Assembly: GCF_009797935.1 (NCBI RefSeq)
Contig: NZ_VOLC01000017.1
Span: 62,001 to 126,000, forward strand
Length of the DNA stretch: 64,000 nucleotides
Direction: 5' to 3'
Origin: Lunatibacter salilacus
GTDB lineage: Bacteria; Bacteroidota; Bacteroidia; Cytophagales; Cyclobacteriaceae
The translations under genes were made by a program, and so were the position numbers. Below, in pieces: positions 25,527 through 35,691 of this stretch. The first letter of the stretch is position 1. Every line of letters starts with the position of its first letter. The notes beneath the pieces are model-generated. The model searched no databases and had not been told where the DNA came from. It saw nothing but the letters and a program-made list of their open reading frames with translations.

Positions 25527-28500
25527 ATGAAAAACTTTACTGAGCAACTTAAAGAACACTGGAAATCAGAAGATCTAACATTCATTGCAACTTATACGAG
25601 GCATAAAGGTGAGTCAGGATTTTTTAATGACTTTCTTAATCCTGTTAATAAATTAAGGATGTTTTATCCAAAAATCGACGGTATAGAGATTGAAAATAAA
25701 CGTGTATCTTTTTATCATCAAAAAGGTCCAAATTTAATTGATGGTAACTATTATAAAGTTGAATTAGAATTCACAAATAGGCCTAATGGTAAGAATAATC
25801 CCTATTCATTAAAAATCAAAAACATTTCAGATCTCAATCAAAAATCCATTAAGGAATTTTTAGATGGGGACAAAGAGCCAAGTGAATATGAAGGCATTGA
25901 ATTATATGGATGCTACAACAGGAAAGATGAAAAGTTTGCTTCATTTGAAAATGTAATGTTCATTGATTCAGGCGAAATTTTAAAAAATCAAGGAGAAGCA
26001 ATAAACGTTTTTGTATCTCCTAATATGGAATTGAAGGAAGGAGTGTATTACTCCTTTTTAATCAAAGAAAATGAAGGCAAACTTCCGAATGCAATTACTT
26101 CATCGATTAAAGAACTTGACTCAGATCCCTATGAAAAGCATATTGATTTTCGCTTTACTTATCTAAACAATCCTGGTGCAAATAAGAGCCTTGCCACAAC
26201 CATGACAGAAATTGGCAAAGGTATGTATTCATCTAAACAACGCATGATTTTTGAGCTCCTTCAAAATGCGGATGATGCTCCCGGAAGAGATAAAGTAGGG
26301 TTTCATATAGACTTCAAAGGAGATTATTTTTTCATTATGCACGATGGAGCCCCGTTCAGTAAAAGTGATGTCGAAGCAATTACTCGATCTGGAGAAAGCA
26401 CCAAACGTGATAAAAGAAAAGTAACTGGATATAAAGGTATTGGCTTCAAGTCAGTTTTCACCGACAGCTCGGAAGTATGGATTAAATCTGGTGGTTATCA
26501 GTTTGCCTTTCTAAGAGATAACAAGCTGTTTGAGGATTTTGACAGATTCTACTTTAGTGATGAAAGATACACCAAGTATCCAGATCTACTTATAAAAGAT
26601 AAAGAAAAATACCAATTTGATAGGTTAAACTTTAAGGGTTCAGAAGACATACCTTGGCAATTGATTCCAATTTGGCAAAAAAAACTTCCTCATGAATTTC
26701 AAGATACCAACTTTGATTTTTATAAAAATCCTATTCAAATAGGCCTCAAGTTTGGGAAATCACATATTGATGACTACAAAGCTGCGATAGACAATATTGT
26801 AAAAAAACCTCAATTTTTACTTTTTCTAAGAAACACATCAAGATTTAATTCTCCTAAAAATCCTGTTATAGTTATACGAGAAGATGAAAATGAGCTCGTT
26901 GCTATTACCCTTTTGCAAGGACCAGAAGAAAAGAAGTACCTCTATAAAAAGGTTGCTTTTAAAGATATTCAAGTTTCAAATGAAGCTTTTTCATCTAATG
27001 ATATTGGTCTAATGAAAGACTCTCAAGTAAATGATTATAATGAGATTACTTATTTCTTTACAGATTTACAGGGAAATAAGATTACGACCATCCCTCCTAA
27101 AATAGCATCAGTTTCAGAAACAGAAGTATCCTTTGGGTTTTTAATACAAAATGGAAAACTAGTTTCAGAACCAGGGTATGCAACTTCAAATTCCCAATAT
27201 TCAAGCTTATTCACATATCTTCCGATGGAAGATAAAAGATTCAAATTGCCATTCCTTGTAAATGGTGATTTTGTTCCAGATTCTCGAAGGGAAGAGATAC
27301 AAGGTGATAATCTATGGAACAAGTATATTATGACTAAGGTAGCTGAGAAACACGTTGAAACCCTAGAAAGGTTTGCCTTGGAATTTAAATCTGACGAGGT
27401 TTTTTACTCAGGTTATTTATCCTTACTTCTAAAAGAACCGATGCCTGCTGACGATTCGGCTCAACAAATCATAGATAGTTATAACAGTAAATTTTTAGAA
27501 CAGCTTAAAATTAAGAAGATTATTGTTAATGATATTAATCACGTTCAAATATTATCAGCTACGATAATTGATAATTCCGGCATAATAGAATTGTTCGGAC
27601 ATGAAATTTTTTATGAGATTATTGACACTGAAAAACGACTGACACATTCCAATCTTGACTCCAAATATTTAAAAAAGTATGATTATTTAGAAGTTGAAAT
27701 AATAGACTTGGAAGAATTGGCAAGTCAAATTACTCCTGAAATTTGTGAAAGATTAGGAAAAATTATTGCAGAAAAATCCCTTTCTGAAAATCCTCAGTTA
27801 TTAAAATGGCTTGATAAATTGGTAAGCCACATGCCTGAAAATTTTGGAAAACTCCCCTTTATTATACATGACAACTCTTTGTTTTCCCTTGAAAAATTAA
27901 TGGCTGAAGCTGAGGCATGGTTAATCAATAAGAACACCATCAAGTATCAAGAACTTTTAATTGAGTTAGGCTATCATTCTATTAACCTCAACCTTCAAGA
28001 TTATACCAATCTACAAACCTATATAAATGAAATGTCAGGCTATGTAAATGACAGATCATTAGCGTATGGACGCTTGGCTGGAAATTCAAACTTATCTTCA
28101 CTCAAAATTGAATTAAAAATTAAACTCATTGACTTTTTACAAAATAGTGAATTTATGCAAGGAATAGGAAAGACTAAATACTTTGGCGAATTAAAGCTGT
28201 TTGTTGATGAAAATCGTGTTGCTCGTCCTCTAAACCAATTAATCAGCCGACAAGATGTTACTGGGATTCCTTCAATCCAAAATTTCAGGATTACTGAAGA
28301 CGAATATCTCCATCTTACCGATGCTTTGCAGAAAGAGTTAATCACAAAGGGTGAGGTATTTACCTCATTTATTCTGAATCCAGATTTATTCGAAGAATGG
28401 TCTGTCTCATTCTCTTCTAATAATATAAATACCTATGTAAAAGACTTAAAGTCTTTATACAGCTGGAAGGATGAAGAAGAAGAGATCCTTCAAAGTAAAT

Positions 28501-31169
28501 GGGCGGCTATACCGTGGTTGTATGTAAACGATGAATTGAGATTTCTAAATTCAGAAAAAATATTTTGGTCGAGGGCATTTAGCAATCTTACTACTGAAGA
28601 CTATGAAACAATTACAGAAACTTTTCAAAAAGCTAAATTAAAAACCCTTCCCGTTAAAGAATGTGGTGATCTTATTCAGTCATTCACACTAAAAACCAAT
28701 AGTGACACTAATATTGATTGGACACAAATCCAAAATTTTGAATTACTATCGGCAAACATACTTTTAGATTGGATGGAGAATGATGGATCTTGCAGTGATT
28801 TTTTTGAAGAATACACTTTAGAGGCCACTAATGATAATCTTTGGTCAATCAAAGAAATTGAAAATACTCAAATGTTTGATGGGTCCGAAAAGGGCTTAAA
28901 AGCTTATATAGAATCAATTGAAAATCTGAAATCTCAATTCACTGAACTTGATTCATCTTTAGGCAAAGCAACACGACACAAAATTGGCTTGCTGCAAGGA
29001 GATAAATTGCTTAAGGCAATTATTGAGTCAAAAGCCTTCGATCAGAATTTGGCCTCATTCCTACCTTCCTCATTTTCTAAGGAACAACTGACATCATTCA
29101 TCTCTAACTTACCTGAATTCAGTATAATAATAGGAGTTGAATACAATAGCACTACACCTGAACATATCATTATCAATCAATTGATTAAAACTGTTGATGA
29201 CATTAATTCAATTCCTGATGATTTAGCAAAACTGATTAACACCTTAAGAGGTAAGATTAAAATTAACTCTAACACATTGAGCGATTATAATTTAAGTGAC
29301 AGAATTCAGTTTGGCAAAGGAGATGAGAAAAATATCCTAAAACTTTCAGATGTTTTGGAACAGTTTAAAGGAGAGTCAAACGTTCTAGATGAATTAATCG
29401 AATCATTTGTTTCAATAACAGATCAAAGAAAATTAAGAAAGCTTATTTTCAATACCAGAATGATGCCTTTAAGTGAGGTACATTCCGTAATTGAAGCTGA
29501 AAAATCTGCTTATTATTCAATTCATCAGGTTGTATTTCAACTATTGGATAAAAAACATGGAGGAAAAAGGCAGTGGTCAAAAAAACATTTCGATGATTTC
29601 TGGGAAAATGAAGAAAATAAAACTGAACTCTATAAATCATATACTATTTTTCTAACAATTCTATTTGAATTAAATTTTACAAGTTTAGATAATTTTTATT
29701 TTCATGGTTTAAATCTTAAAAACTGTGTCGATAAAAGCGTGGCAATTGAATCAGAGTTGCTTCCACAATGGCTAGAGGAATGGATAAAGATTGATCAATC
29801 TAACAAATTAGCATATTTAGGTAAACTTGGTTATAATGGATTGGATAGTCCTATTGTAAAATTGAGAGAAGCAGCAAGATCAGAAAATCATGATCAAAAC
29901 GTGGTAATACGGTATTTTGAAGAATCGAAACCAAATACCCAAATTATTTGGAATACTATTGAGTGGCTAAAACAATATAGTAGTCAAATAATTACGAAAA
30001 ACATTTTATTAATTAAACAAATTAATGACTATATAAGCCTTAATGAAAATAATTTAAAAGCGGTTACTCTTCCTATAATGGAGTCTATTAGCAAGGAGGG
30101 AAATAGATGCTATAAACTTCAATCAGTTTCCTTAGACACAAAGTTGTACTTTTTAGATCTAAAAGAAGAATATTCCTATTCAACATTTAAAATTTTAAGT
30201 AAAGAGATTGATAAAGCAGTCTTTACAGATCAAAATTGTGGAAATAAAAAATTACATTTTAGTGTAGAGGACATCAAGCTTGTCAGTGGGGTTGATATAG
30301 TATTATTGGAAAATAATTCAAAGCCTTGGGATACACTTTTTTATAAAAAATGGGAATATTCATCAAGCCATCAAATATATATTTACGATGGTGACGAAAT
30401 ACCTTATAAACGAACTTTTAAAGGTACAACGGTTAACAGTTTTACACAAGATTTAAAGGTAAGCTGCAATGGTAAATATTATGTATCCAAAATTCTAAAA
30501 AACAATATCATTAATAGTCTTCCGGATTCCTTTCCAAAAGATGCATTACAGAAACTTAAAGATTGGCACTACAAAACGCTTCAAGATGAAACATTACTGG
30601 ATGAGGACTCCTATGAATATAAGGAAGATATTGATAGGTTACTTCAGGACAGACTTGGAATTTCAACTGAAAAGCAAAAAACCGAAAACGGAAATGCCAA
30701 AACTCATGCGGTTTACTTTTTGTTAAATGAGGGATTCGATTTATCAAATGTAAATAGTTCTGGTGCAGCACTAACTAGTATCATTGATCCCGATGGAAAA
30801 AATGTAAAATGTATTGTTCGAAGTGCAAAAGGGGGACTACTCTATTTAGACAAGGAACATTGGGATATGTTTGAAGATAACGACACCTACTTAGTTGTCA
30901 TTTATCCAGGAAATTCTCCACGACTCTTCAAAAAAAGATTAGAGCTTTTAGAAGATAGATTAGCAACGAATGTTCTATTCAGGGTTCCAAATAGCAGGGA
31001 TACTGCTGAAATTGATGGGGTTTTTGAGTCATTAGAATCAGAATCTCACCTAATATTGGTTACAAGTGAAAAAATGAAAGAGAGTTTGTTTTCTGGTATA
31101 AAACCTACTAATGTTTTTAACCAAGAAAATGACATTGCAATTGCAGATGATGAATTTTCATTTGAATAA
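25527..31169 (+). CDS. Giant sacsin-type GHKL ATPase protein
   Basis: The protein has 1880 residues. About 210 residues of unrecognised N-terminal sequence precede a GHKL (HSP90/sacsin-like) ATPase. The N box is MIFELLQNADDAPG (about 239-252), G1 is HDGAPFS (about 272-278) and G2 is GYKGIGFKSVF (about 300-310), all intact. NGDFVPDSRRE (about 578) fits the second half of this fold in sacsin-type proteins. The remaining 1300 residues are helical and uncharacterised. The last 150 (from about HAVYFLLNEGFDLSNV) recall the C-terminal nuclease-like domain of NO VEIN/DUF3883 proteins, but no clear catalytic set is seen. It ends 3 bases before the UPF1-PIN gene, strongly implying a shared complex. Confidence 0.8.
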   Translation: MKNFTEQLKEHWKSEDLTFIATYTRHKGESGFFNDFLNPVNKLRMFYPKIDGIEIENKRVSFYHQKGPNLIDGNYYKVELEFTNRPNGKNNPYSLKIKNISDLNQKSIKEFLDGDKEPSEYEGIELYGCYNRKDEKFASFENVMFIDSGEILKNQGEAINVFVSPNMELKEGVYYSFLIKENEGKLPNAITSSIKELDSDPYEKHIDFRFTYLNNPGANKSLATTMTEIGKGMYSSKQRMIFELLQNADDAPGRDKVGFHIDFKGDYFFIMHDGAPFSKSDVEAITRSGESTKRDKRKVTGYKGIGFKSVFTDSSEVWIKSGGYQFAFLRDNKLFEDFDRFYFSDERYTKYPDLLIKDKEKYQFDRLNFKGSEDIPWQLIPIWQKKLPHEFQDTNFDFYKNPIQIGLKFGKSHIDDYKAAIDNIVKKPQFLLFLRNTSRFNSPKNPVIVIREDENELVAITLLQGPEEKKYLYKKVAFKDIQVSNEAFSSNDIGLMKDSQVNDYNEITYFFTDLQGNKITTIPPKIASVSETEVSFGFLIQNGKLVSEPGYATSNSQYSSLFTYLPMEDKRFKLPFLVNGDFVPDSRREEIQGDNLWNKYIMTKVAEKHVETLERFALEFKSDEVFYSGYLSLLLKEPMPADDSAQQIIDSYNSKFLEQLKIKKIIVNDINHVQILSATIIDNSGIIELFGHEIFYEIIDTEKRLTHSNLDSKYLKKYDYLEVEIIDLEELASQITPEICERLGKIIAEKSLSENPQLLKWLDKLVSHMPENFGKLPFIIHDNSLFSLEKLMAEAEAWLINKNTIKYQELLIELGYHSINLNLQDYTNLQTYINEMSGYVNDRSLAYGRLAGNSNLSSLKIELKIKLIDFLQNSEFMQGIGKTKYFGELKLFVDENRVARPLNQLISRQDVTGIPSIQNFRITEDEYLHLTDALQKELITKGEVFTSFILNPDLFEEWSVSFSSNNINTYVKDLKSLYSWKDEEEEILQSKWAAIPWLYVNDELRFLNSEKIFWSRAFSNLTTEDYETITETFQKAKLKTLPVKECGDLIQSFTLKTNSDTNIDWTQIQNFELLSANILLDWMENDGSCSDFFEEYTLEATNDNLWSIKEIENTQMFDGSEKGLKAYIESIENLKSQFTELDSSLGKATRHKIGLLQGDKLLKAIIESKAFDQNLASFLPSSFSKEQLTSFISNLPEFSIIIGVEYNSTTPEHIIINQLIKTVDDINSIPDDLAKLINTLRGKIKINSNTLSDYNLSDRIQFGKGDEKNILKLSDVLEQFKGESNVLDELIESFVSITDQRKLRKLIFNTRMMPLSEVHSVIEAEKSAYYSIHQVVFQLLDKKHGGKRQWSKKHFDDFWENEENKTELYKSYTIFLTILFELNFTSLDNFYFHGLNLKNCVDKSVAIESELLPQWLEEWIKIDQSNKLAYLGKLGYNGLDSPIVKLREAARSENHDQNVVIRYFEESKPNTQIIWNTIEWLKQYSSQIITKNILLIKQINDYISLNENNLKAVTLPIMESISKEGNRCYKLQSVSLDTKLYFLDLKEEYSYSTFKILSKEIDKAVFTDQNCGNKKLHFSVEDIKLVSGVDIVLLENNSKPWDTLFYKKWEYSSSHQIYIYDGDEIPYKRTFKGTTVNSFTQDLKVSCNGKYYVSKILKNNIINSLPDSFPKDALQKLKDWHYKTLQDETLLDEDSYEYKEDIDRLLQDRLGISTEKQKTENGNAKTHAVYFLLNEGFDLSNVNSSGAALTSIIDPDGKNVKCIVRSAKGGLLYLDKEHWDMFEDNDTYLVVIYPGNSPRLFKKRLELLEDRLATNVLFRVPNSRDTAEIDGVFESLESESHLILVTSEKMKESLFSGIKPTNVFNQENDIAIADDEFSFE

Positions 31170-31172
31170 AAT

Positions 31173-33491
31173 ATGGTAACTAGACAAGATCAAATTAATT
31201 TCTACGCAGATGAACTTAAGGAGCTTGAGTTCTCAGTTAAAAGAATTTTCAATTCAACAGGCTTATCCTTATTTCAGAATGGTGAATTATATGTTGGTCA
31301 ATATAAAGGATTTGACTCTAAAAGAGGGAATGCTTTCTTTGATTTACCTTTTGGAGATAAATATCATTCTCCACGGATTGATGAAAACCTTACCTGCTTC
31401 ACACTAAAAAATGGATTTGAACGTCCGGAAACTTGGAAGGATATCAACTTTCTCGATCTATTAAAAGATAGAAATAGAACTGAAGCTAAAACTGTGGACT
31501 ATATTCCTTCTAAAAGGGAAGGCTGGATAACTCTGCTAGTTAGAGGAATGGAATATGAATTCGTTAAATCTATTCAAATTAATCAAATTTTGGGTTTTGG
31601 ACCCACAATCCCGCCATTTGAATATCTCCAAAATTTGAAATTGTTAAGCGAGTCATTTGACGAAAATAGCTCCACTCTTTGGGAGAAAATTTTAGGATTC
31701 AAATTCAAGCTTGACAAAAACAAGGCGCCAGGATTATTAAAAGAAGACCATGATATTGCTGGAGCAATTATAAGTGAATTAGATAAGTCAAATATTTATA
31801 TTTTCCAGGGACCTCCCGGCACAGGGAAAACTCATCTAGTTGCAGAAGTGGTCTCAAGGTTAGCAAAAGGTGATAAATCAGTTTTGATTACAGCCCTAAC
31901 CAATAAGGCAACAGTTGAAGTATGCAAAAAGGATTCTATTGCTGAATTACTTAAAAGCAGTAAAATCTCAAAACTTCCACTCTCAATTGACGAGAAAAAA
32001 TTGTACCCAGAACTTGGTCAGGCAAAAGAACTAGTTGCTATTAAGGGGCATGTTTTATTAACAACTTATTATCAATTTTCAAGAATATGGAAAACTCAAA
32101 CCAATTCATTCGATTATGTCATAGTTGAGGAAGCCTCTCAAGCTTATCTTACTACAATTGCCGCAGCTACGAAAGTTGGGAAGAAAGTGATAGTGGTAGG
32201 AGATCCAAAACAAATTTTGCCAATCGTTAGCAATAAAAATTATGAGGAATATGAGAATATTGACTTTTTAGTCAATGGTATGAATTCAGTAGCCCAAATG
32301 GAAAGTTTTATATTCAATAGGAAAATTGAAACAAGGAGGTTAACTGAAAGGTCAACAATTTTTACTAATAACTTCTATCAAAATACTATTCAGTCTATTT
32401 CTCTTAATAAGGATCTTAATCAAGATATAGAAAAGCTCAATTCAATTGGTAGCTTAATGCATCCATTGGGTGGTCCCTCATTAATTTTATTCTCAGATAA
32501 ATTTGGAAGCATTAAAGAATCGATGCTCAAATTCTTGGTTAAAGGCATAGACGAATTATCCCAACTCAAAAAAAATGAAATAGCGGTTTTAACACCCTAT
32601 ATAGAAACACTTATATATCTCCAACAAAATTTAAAATCAAAAACAAATTCTAAAAACTATTTAATTGAAACAGTTGATAGAGTGCAAGGATTAGATGTGG
32701 ATTATTGCTTCTACGTAATTCCAAAATCAAGTTCATTTTCATTCAATTTAAATCGCTTTAATGTTGCCACAAGTAGAGCAAAAAAAAGCACGTATATTTT
32801 AACAGATGATGGATTTAACCAAAAAGTAAATCTTAATAATAATGTTGATTCTTATTTAAGAAAGTTAAATGAGGAATTTTCATTCAAATTTACATCCAAT
32901 GGTGAATTAATAAAAAACAAAAATGAATCTGTAAATGAAATCACTAATCCTAAGATAGAAATAGAACAAGATAATCAAATTGAAAATTCCGAAAAAAGTA
33001 CTCAAACTGAATCAAAGCTTCCTGGTTTAAAAATTCTGGGTCATATTGATCTTTCAAAACCAGGAAAACACATAAGTATTGATAAGAAAAATTATTATCT
33101 GATCGATACAAATGTTTTTGTAGATGATCCAGAAATAATTAGTAAAATAGACAAGAAGTACCCAATTATTCTTTCAGCAAAAGTCCTAGATGAACTTGAT
33201 AGCTTAAAATTGAAATTAGATTCAGAAGGCAAGAAAATGGTTCAAAGAGCATTAAAATCAATTAATCAGAACCAAAACTCTAGAGAAATTCGATTAGTGA
33301 CTTCAGACATATCTCTGCTTCCTGATGATTTCGACAAAAGATCTCCTGACAATAGGATTTTGACAGTGTTGCTCAAACTCAAAAATGACAATCCGATATT
33401 AATTAGTTCTGATAATGGTTTACAGATAAAAGCGAAAGGGCTTGGGTTAAAAACCATAACACTAAAGGAATTTATCAGACAAACTAAATAG
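31173..33491 (+). CDS. UPF1-like SF1 helicase fused to C-terminal PIN nuclease
   Basis: The protein has 772 residues. An N-terminal region of about 160 residues has OB/barrel-like beta content (uncertain). The SF1B motor shows IFQGPPGTGKTH (about 211-222), VIVEEASQA (about 317-325, the UPF1-type motif II), VVGDPKQILP (about 340), VDRVQGLDVDY (motif V) and NVATSRAKK (motif VI). A charged linker (about 580-625) leads to a PIN domain: YLIDTNVFVDD (about 642-652), AKVLDELDSL (about 669), SPDNRIL (about 725) and ISSDNGLQIKA (about 744). The acidic residues expected for metal binding are present. The layout echoes eukaryotic UPF1 and SMG6, split there between two proteins. RNA or DNA targeting is not determined. 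Confidence 0.85.
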   Translation: MVTRQDQINFYADELKELEFSVKRIFNSTGLSLFQNGELYVGQYKGFDSKRGNAFFDLPFGDKYHSPRIDENLTCFTLKNGFERPETWKDINFLDLLKDRNRTEAKTVDYIPSKREGWITLLVRGMEYEFVKSIQINQILGFGPTIPPFEYLQNLKLLSESFDENSSTLWEKILGFKFKLDKNKAPGLLKEDHDIAGAIISELDKSNIYIFQGPPGTGKTHLVAEVVSRLAKGDKSVLITALTNKATVEVCKKDSIAELLKSSKISKLPLSIDEKKLYPELGQAKELVAIKGHVLLTTYYQFSRIWKTQTNSFDYVIVEEASQAYLTTIAAATKVGKKVIVVGDPKQILPIVSNKNYEEYENIDFLVNGMNSVAQMESFIFNRKIETRRLTERSTIFTNNFYQNTIQSISLNKDLNQDIEKLNSIGSLMHPLGGPSLILFSDKFGSIKESMLKFLVKGIDELSQLKKNEIAVLTPYIETLIYLQQNLKSKTNSKNYLIETVDRVQGLDVDYCFYVIPKSSSFSFNLNRFNVATSRAKKSTYILTDDGFNQKVNLNNNVDSYLRKLNEEFSFKFTSNGELIKNKNESVNEITNPKIEIEQDNQIENSEKSTQTESKLPGLKILGHIDLSKPGKHISIDKKNYYLIDTNVFVDDPEIISKIDKKYPIILSAKVLDELDSLKLKLDSEGKKMVQRALKSINQNQNSREIRLVTSDISLLPDDFDKRSPDNRILTVLLKLKNDNPILISSDNGLQIKAKGLGLKTITLKEFIRQTK

Positions 33492-33662
33492 ACGAACTAA
33501 ACTTCATATGATTAAAAAGAGCGTCATTCCGGTCAATTCCTTTCTATTACACATTTCGTACCAATGAGTTTGGTAGCCTAGATGTAAATTTAAGGCCAAA
33601 GGTCGAAGCATTTCATGAAATTAATTTGAAATGGTGGTGATCAAAATTTAAATAGCATCCTA
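33492..33662. other. Intergenic, no recognisable gene
   Basis: Short region after the helicase-PIN gene. No terminator hairpin was identified. Confidence 0.35.
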
Positions 33663-33727
33663 ATCGAAATCAACTAAGGCAGCGATAGCCACACTCAAAA
33701 TGAAGTAAAGTTTGAGTAGGAGACTTA
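33663..33727 (+). pseudogene. RhuM-family gene fragment
   Basis: Translation gives IEIN-stop-GSDSHTQNEVKFE-stop-ET. This aligns with IEIYQGSDGQTQIEVKFEQDT at the start of the larger rhuM remnant at 42416. Two stops and missing flanks show it is dead. RhuM proteins are common accessory genes on bacterial mobile elements. Confidence 0.65.
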
Positions 33728-33731
33728 TAAT

Positions 33732-33764
33732 AGTTCTGCTTCCCATAAAGTTCTGCTTCCCATA
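33732..33764. repeat. Tandem duplication AGTTCTGCTTCCCATA
   Basis: The 16-mer AGTTCTGCTTCCCATA occurs at 33732-33747 and again at 33749-33764 (17-bp period), immediately after the rhuM fragment. It is probably a slippage scar. Confidence 0.65.
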
Positions 33765-33930
33765 TCCGAATAATATGTGTTCAAGCCCTTATTTAGTGGG
33801 CAAATTAGGCATTTGCTGTCTCAATATTCTACTTTTTATAAATACGCTTGCTTCTCAAAGCATCAATCGCTAAGTCCACAATTGCAAAAGGGGTCAAAAT
33901 CAAACCCTAATCGCAATATAGAACTTAAAA

Positions 33931-34440
33931 ATGGCGGATCAATACAAATACCTAGACTCTTTTATTAATGCCCAACGGGCAAATGGAAAGTATAGCTTCA
34001 CCACAGATGGACTTCTTGTAAAATTGGTGTATTTCAGAGAATGCATTAAAAAATTCCCTGTAACGCCTCAAAACCAAGAAGCCATAACTAGGGTAAGAAA
34101 GTTAGGATTTTTATGTGATTGCCTCACCCATATATGGATCAATGAGCATCATTCCTGCCAGTTTTTATGTGAACGACCTAATGAAATTCGGCTTTAGGGA
34201 TTATTATGTAGATTGCTAAATGCTGCGTCGTTATATGGAACACAGCTAAAGCAACGCCTGTTCAGGTAGTGGTCAGAAGATTCAAATTTTCAACGTAACG
34301 ATTTTGAGACTGAATTCGGAAGCCATGTATTAGTTGGCTAAATCTTTACCCGAAAAGACTTTTCATACTCCGATGTCCTGGATAATGAGATCATAGAACC
34401 TATCAAAGGTTTAACTTTTCAGAAATTCGGGCAGTGAAAA
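33931..34440 (+). pseudogene. AbiEi-type antitoxin pseudogene
   Basis: The first 88 codons begin MADQYKYLDSFINAQR and KYSFTTDGLLVKL, as in type IV AbiEi antitoxins. After a frameshift the family continues in another frame as SPIYGSMSIIPASFYVNDL, then MKFGFRDYYV. A further shift restores LLNAASLYGTQLKQRLFR. Stops follow. The order of segments (N-terminal winged helix, then the LLNAASLYG signature) matches the family. No AbiEii toxin partner lies nearby. The gene appears inactivated by at least two frameshifts and stops. Confidence 0.7.
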
Positions 34441-34563
34441 AGTCTCCAGTTCCATCCTAGGGGATTCATATAAGTAAAACATCCCATATTCTATTATTTT
34501 GCCGCTTTTGCGGGTCACTTGATTGTTTTTAATTTTTGATCGCCATTCCTTACAGGTAGAGCG

Positions 34564-35691
34564 TTAAATAGCAATCCAACCGTTTTTTGAATCAAATTTT
34601 ATCCCTTTACTTTTAGCAATATCATCAATAGCCTCTGAAAATTTAAGCGGCTTGTATTGAAACCTGTTTGCGGTCGCTAGTCCGAGAAGCCTTCTAAATC
34701 GATCTTCTGTTTCACCAGTGTTTTCAGGGTTGTACACAACGATATTACGAATTCTATTTTTGCTTATGGTGCCCAAGGCGAATAGATATCTAAAGAATGA
34801 ATCGCTTTCAGGTAAGGAATATCCTAAGATATAGATGTTTTGAGCTTTACTTAACTCCTTCGCTGCCGATTCCCAAACCTTTGCTAGTTGGCCATGGTAT
34901 TCAGTTTTATTCCATGTCGGGGGAATGATAACCAATTCAAGATCTTGTTTTTCGTTTGCACGAAACATACTCAAATAGCTATTTATATCGAAACTGTATT
35001 CCTTTCCTTTGATGTGCTGTCTTTTATGGCTGTCATGACGCACATATTCATTTGCATCTTCGATCGAAAGAAACTTGATTATTTTATCCTGATAATTTTT
35101 ATTGGTAAACCAGTTTATGGAACCGTGCAGTTTTAATAGCTTAAAACCGTTATCGCTACTATCTAATTTGTAATTGGCTTTAATATTATTGAAGGCCAAG
35201 GCTAAATCAATTCCTAAATCGTAGTTAAAGGTAAGAATAGAGGAAGTTGGTATATTCTTGGATATCAACTCTGCAAAGAAGTTGTAGGTTTTTGATGATG
35301 AAAAGGTTGGCGTATTCGTAACACCTGACTTCATCTCGAATGGAAACATCATTGATTTGATAAGCGTCTTGGATATCAATGTCGTTAAAGCGTTTTTGTA
35401 TTTGGCAACATCTGTTGATGTTGAAGTTAATCTGCCCAAGATGATACCCATCTCAATGGCTCCAAATAGGGATTCGATATTGTTAAGGTCTAACTGGGCC
35501 TTGGAGTGGACGATTTGGAGTTCGCTTATCAGGTCAAAGACAAGCTGTATTTGTTCTGCGTCTTCTCCAAATGCCTCTTGACGAAGTAAATCTTCGGCTA
35601 CATCCAAAAAGTTATTCATCAAAGGGGCGCCGGATTCAAAAGAAGCTCCTGCTCCTAGTATGTAAACATCATTGCTCATTCCTTTCTTCAT
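34564..35691 (-). CDS. SIR2-like NAD-dependent family protein
   Basis: This 375-residue protein runs opposite to the rest of the cargo. SIR2/Rossmann motifs: VYILGAGASFESGAP (about 9-23), SILTFNYDLG (about 152-161), LLKLHGSINWF (about 184-194) and NIYILGYSLPESDSFFRY (about 282-299). SIR2 domains in several bacterial defence proteins deplete NAD+ on infection. Here no partner domain (TPR, Argonaute, HerA) is fused or adjacent, so this would be a single-gene system or a remnant of one. The start may be the ATG at codon 1 or at codon 5 (MSNDVY). It is the last intact gene before the right end of the island. Confidence 0.85.
   Translation of the reverse strand: MKKGMSNDVYILGAGASFESGAPLMNNFLDVAEDLLRQEAFGEDAEQIQLVFDLISELQIVHSKAQLDLNNIESLFGAIEMGIILGRLTSTSTDVAKYKNALTTLISKTLIKSMMFPFEMKSGVTNTPTFSSSKTYNFFAELISKNIPTSSILTFNYDLGIDLALAFNNIKANYKLDSSDNGFKLLKLHGSINWFTNKNYQDKIIKFLSIEDANEYVRHDSHKRQHIKGKEYSFDINSYLSMFRANEKQDLELVIIPPTWNKTEYHGQLAKVWESAAKELSKAQNIYILGYSLPESDSFFRYLFALGTISKNRIRNIVVYNPENTGETEDRFRRLLGLATANRFQYKPLKFSEAIDDIAKSKGIKFDSKNGWIAI

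Noticed and set aside
25527-33491. Assignment to Mokosh, Gabija, Hachiman or mza systems
   Set aside because: The domain sets differ: no PLD or kinase domain, no TOPRIM-ATPase partner, no HamA-like nuclease, and no Z1/AIPR proteins beside the GHKL gene.
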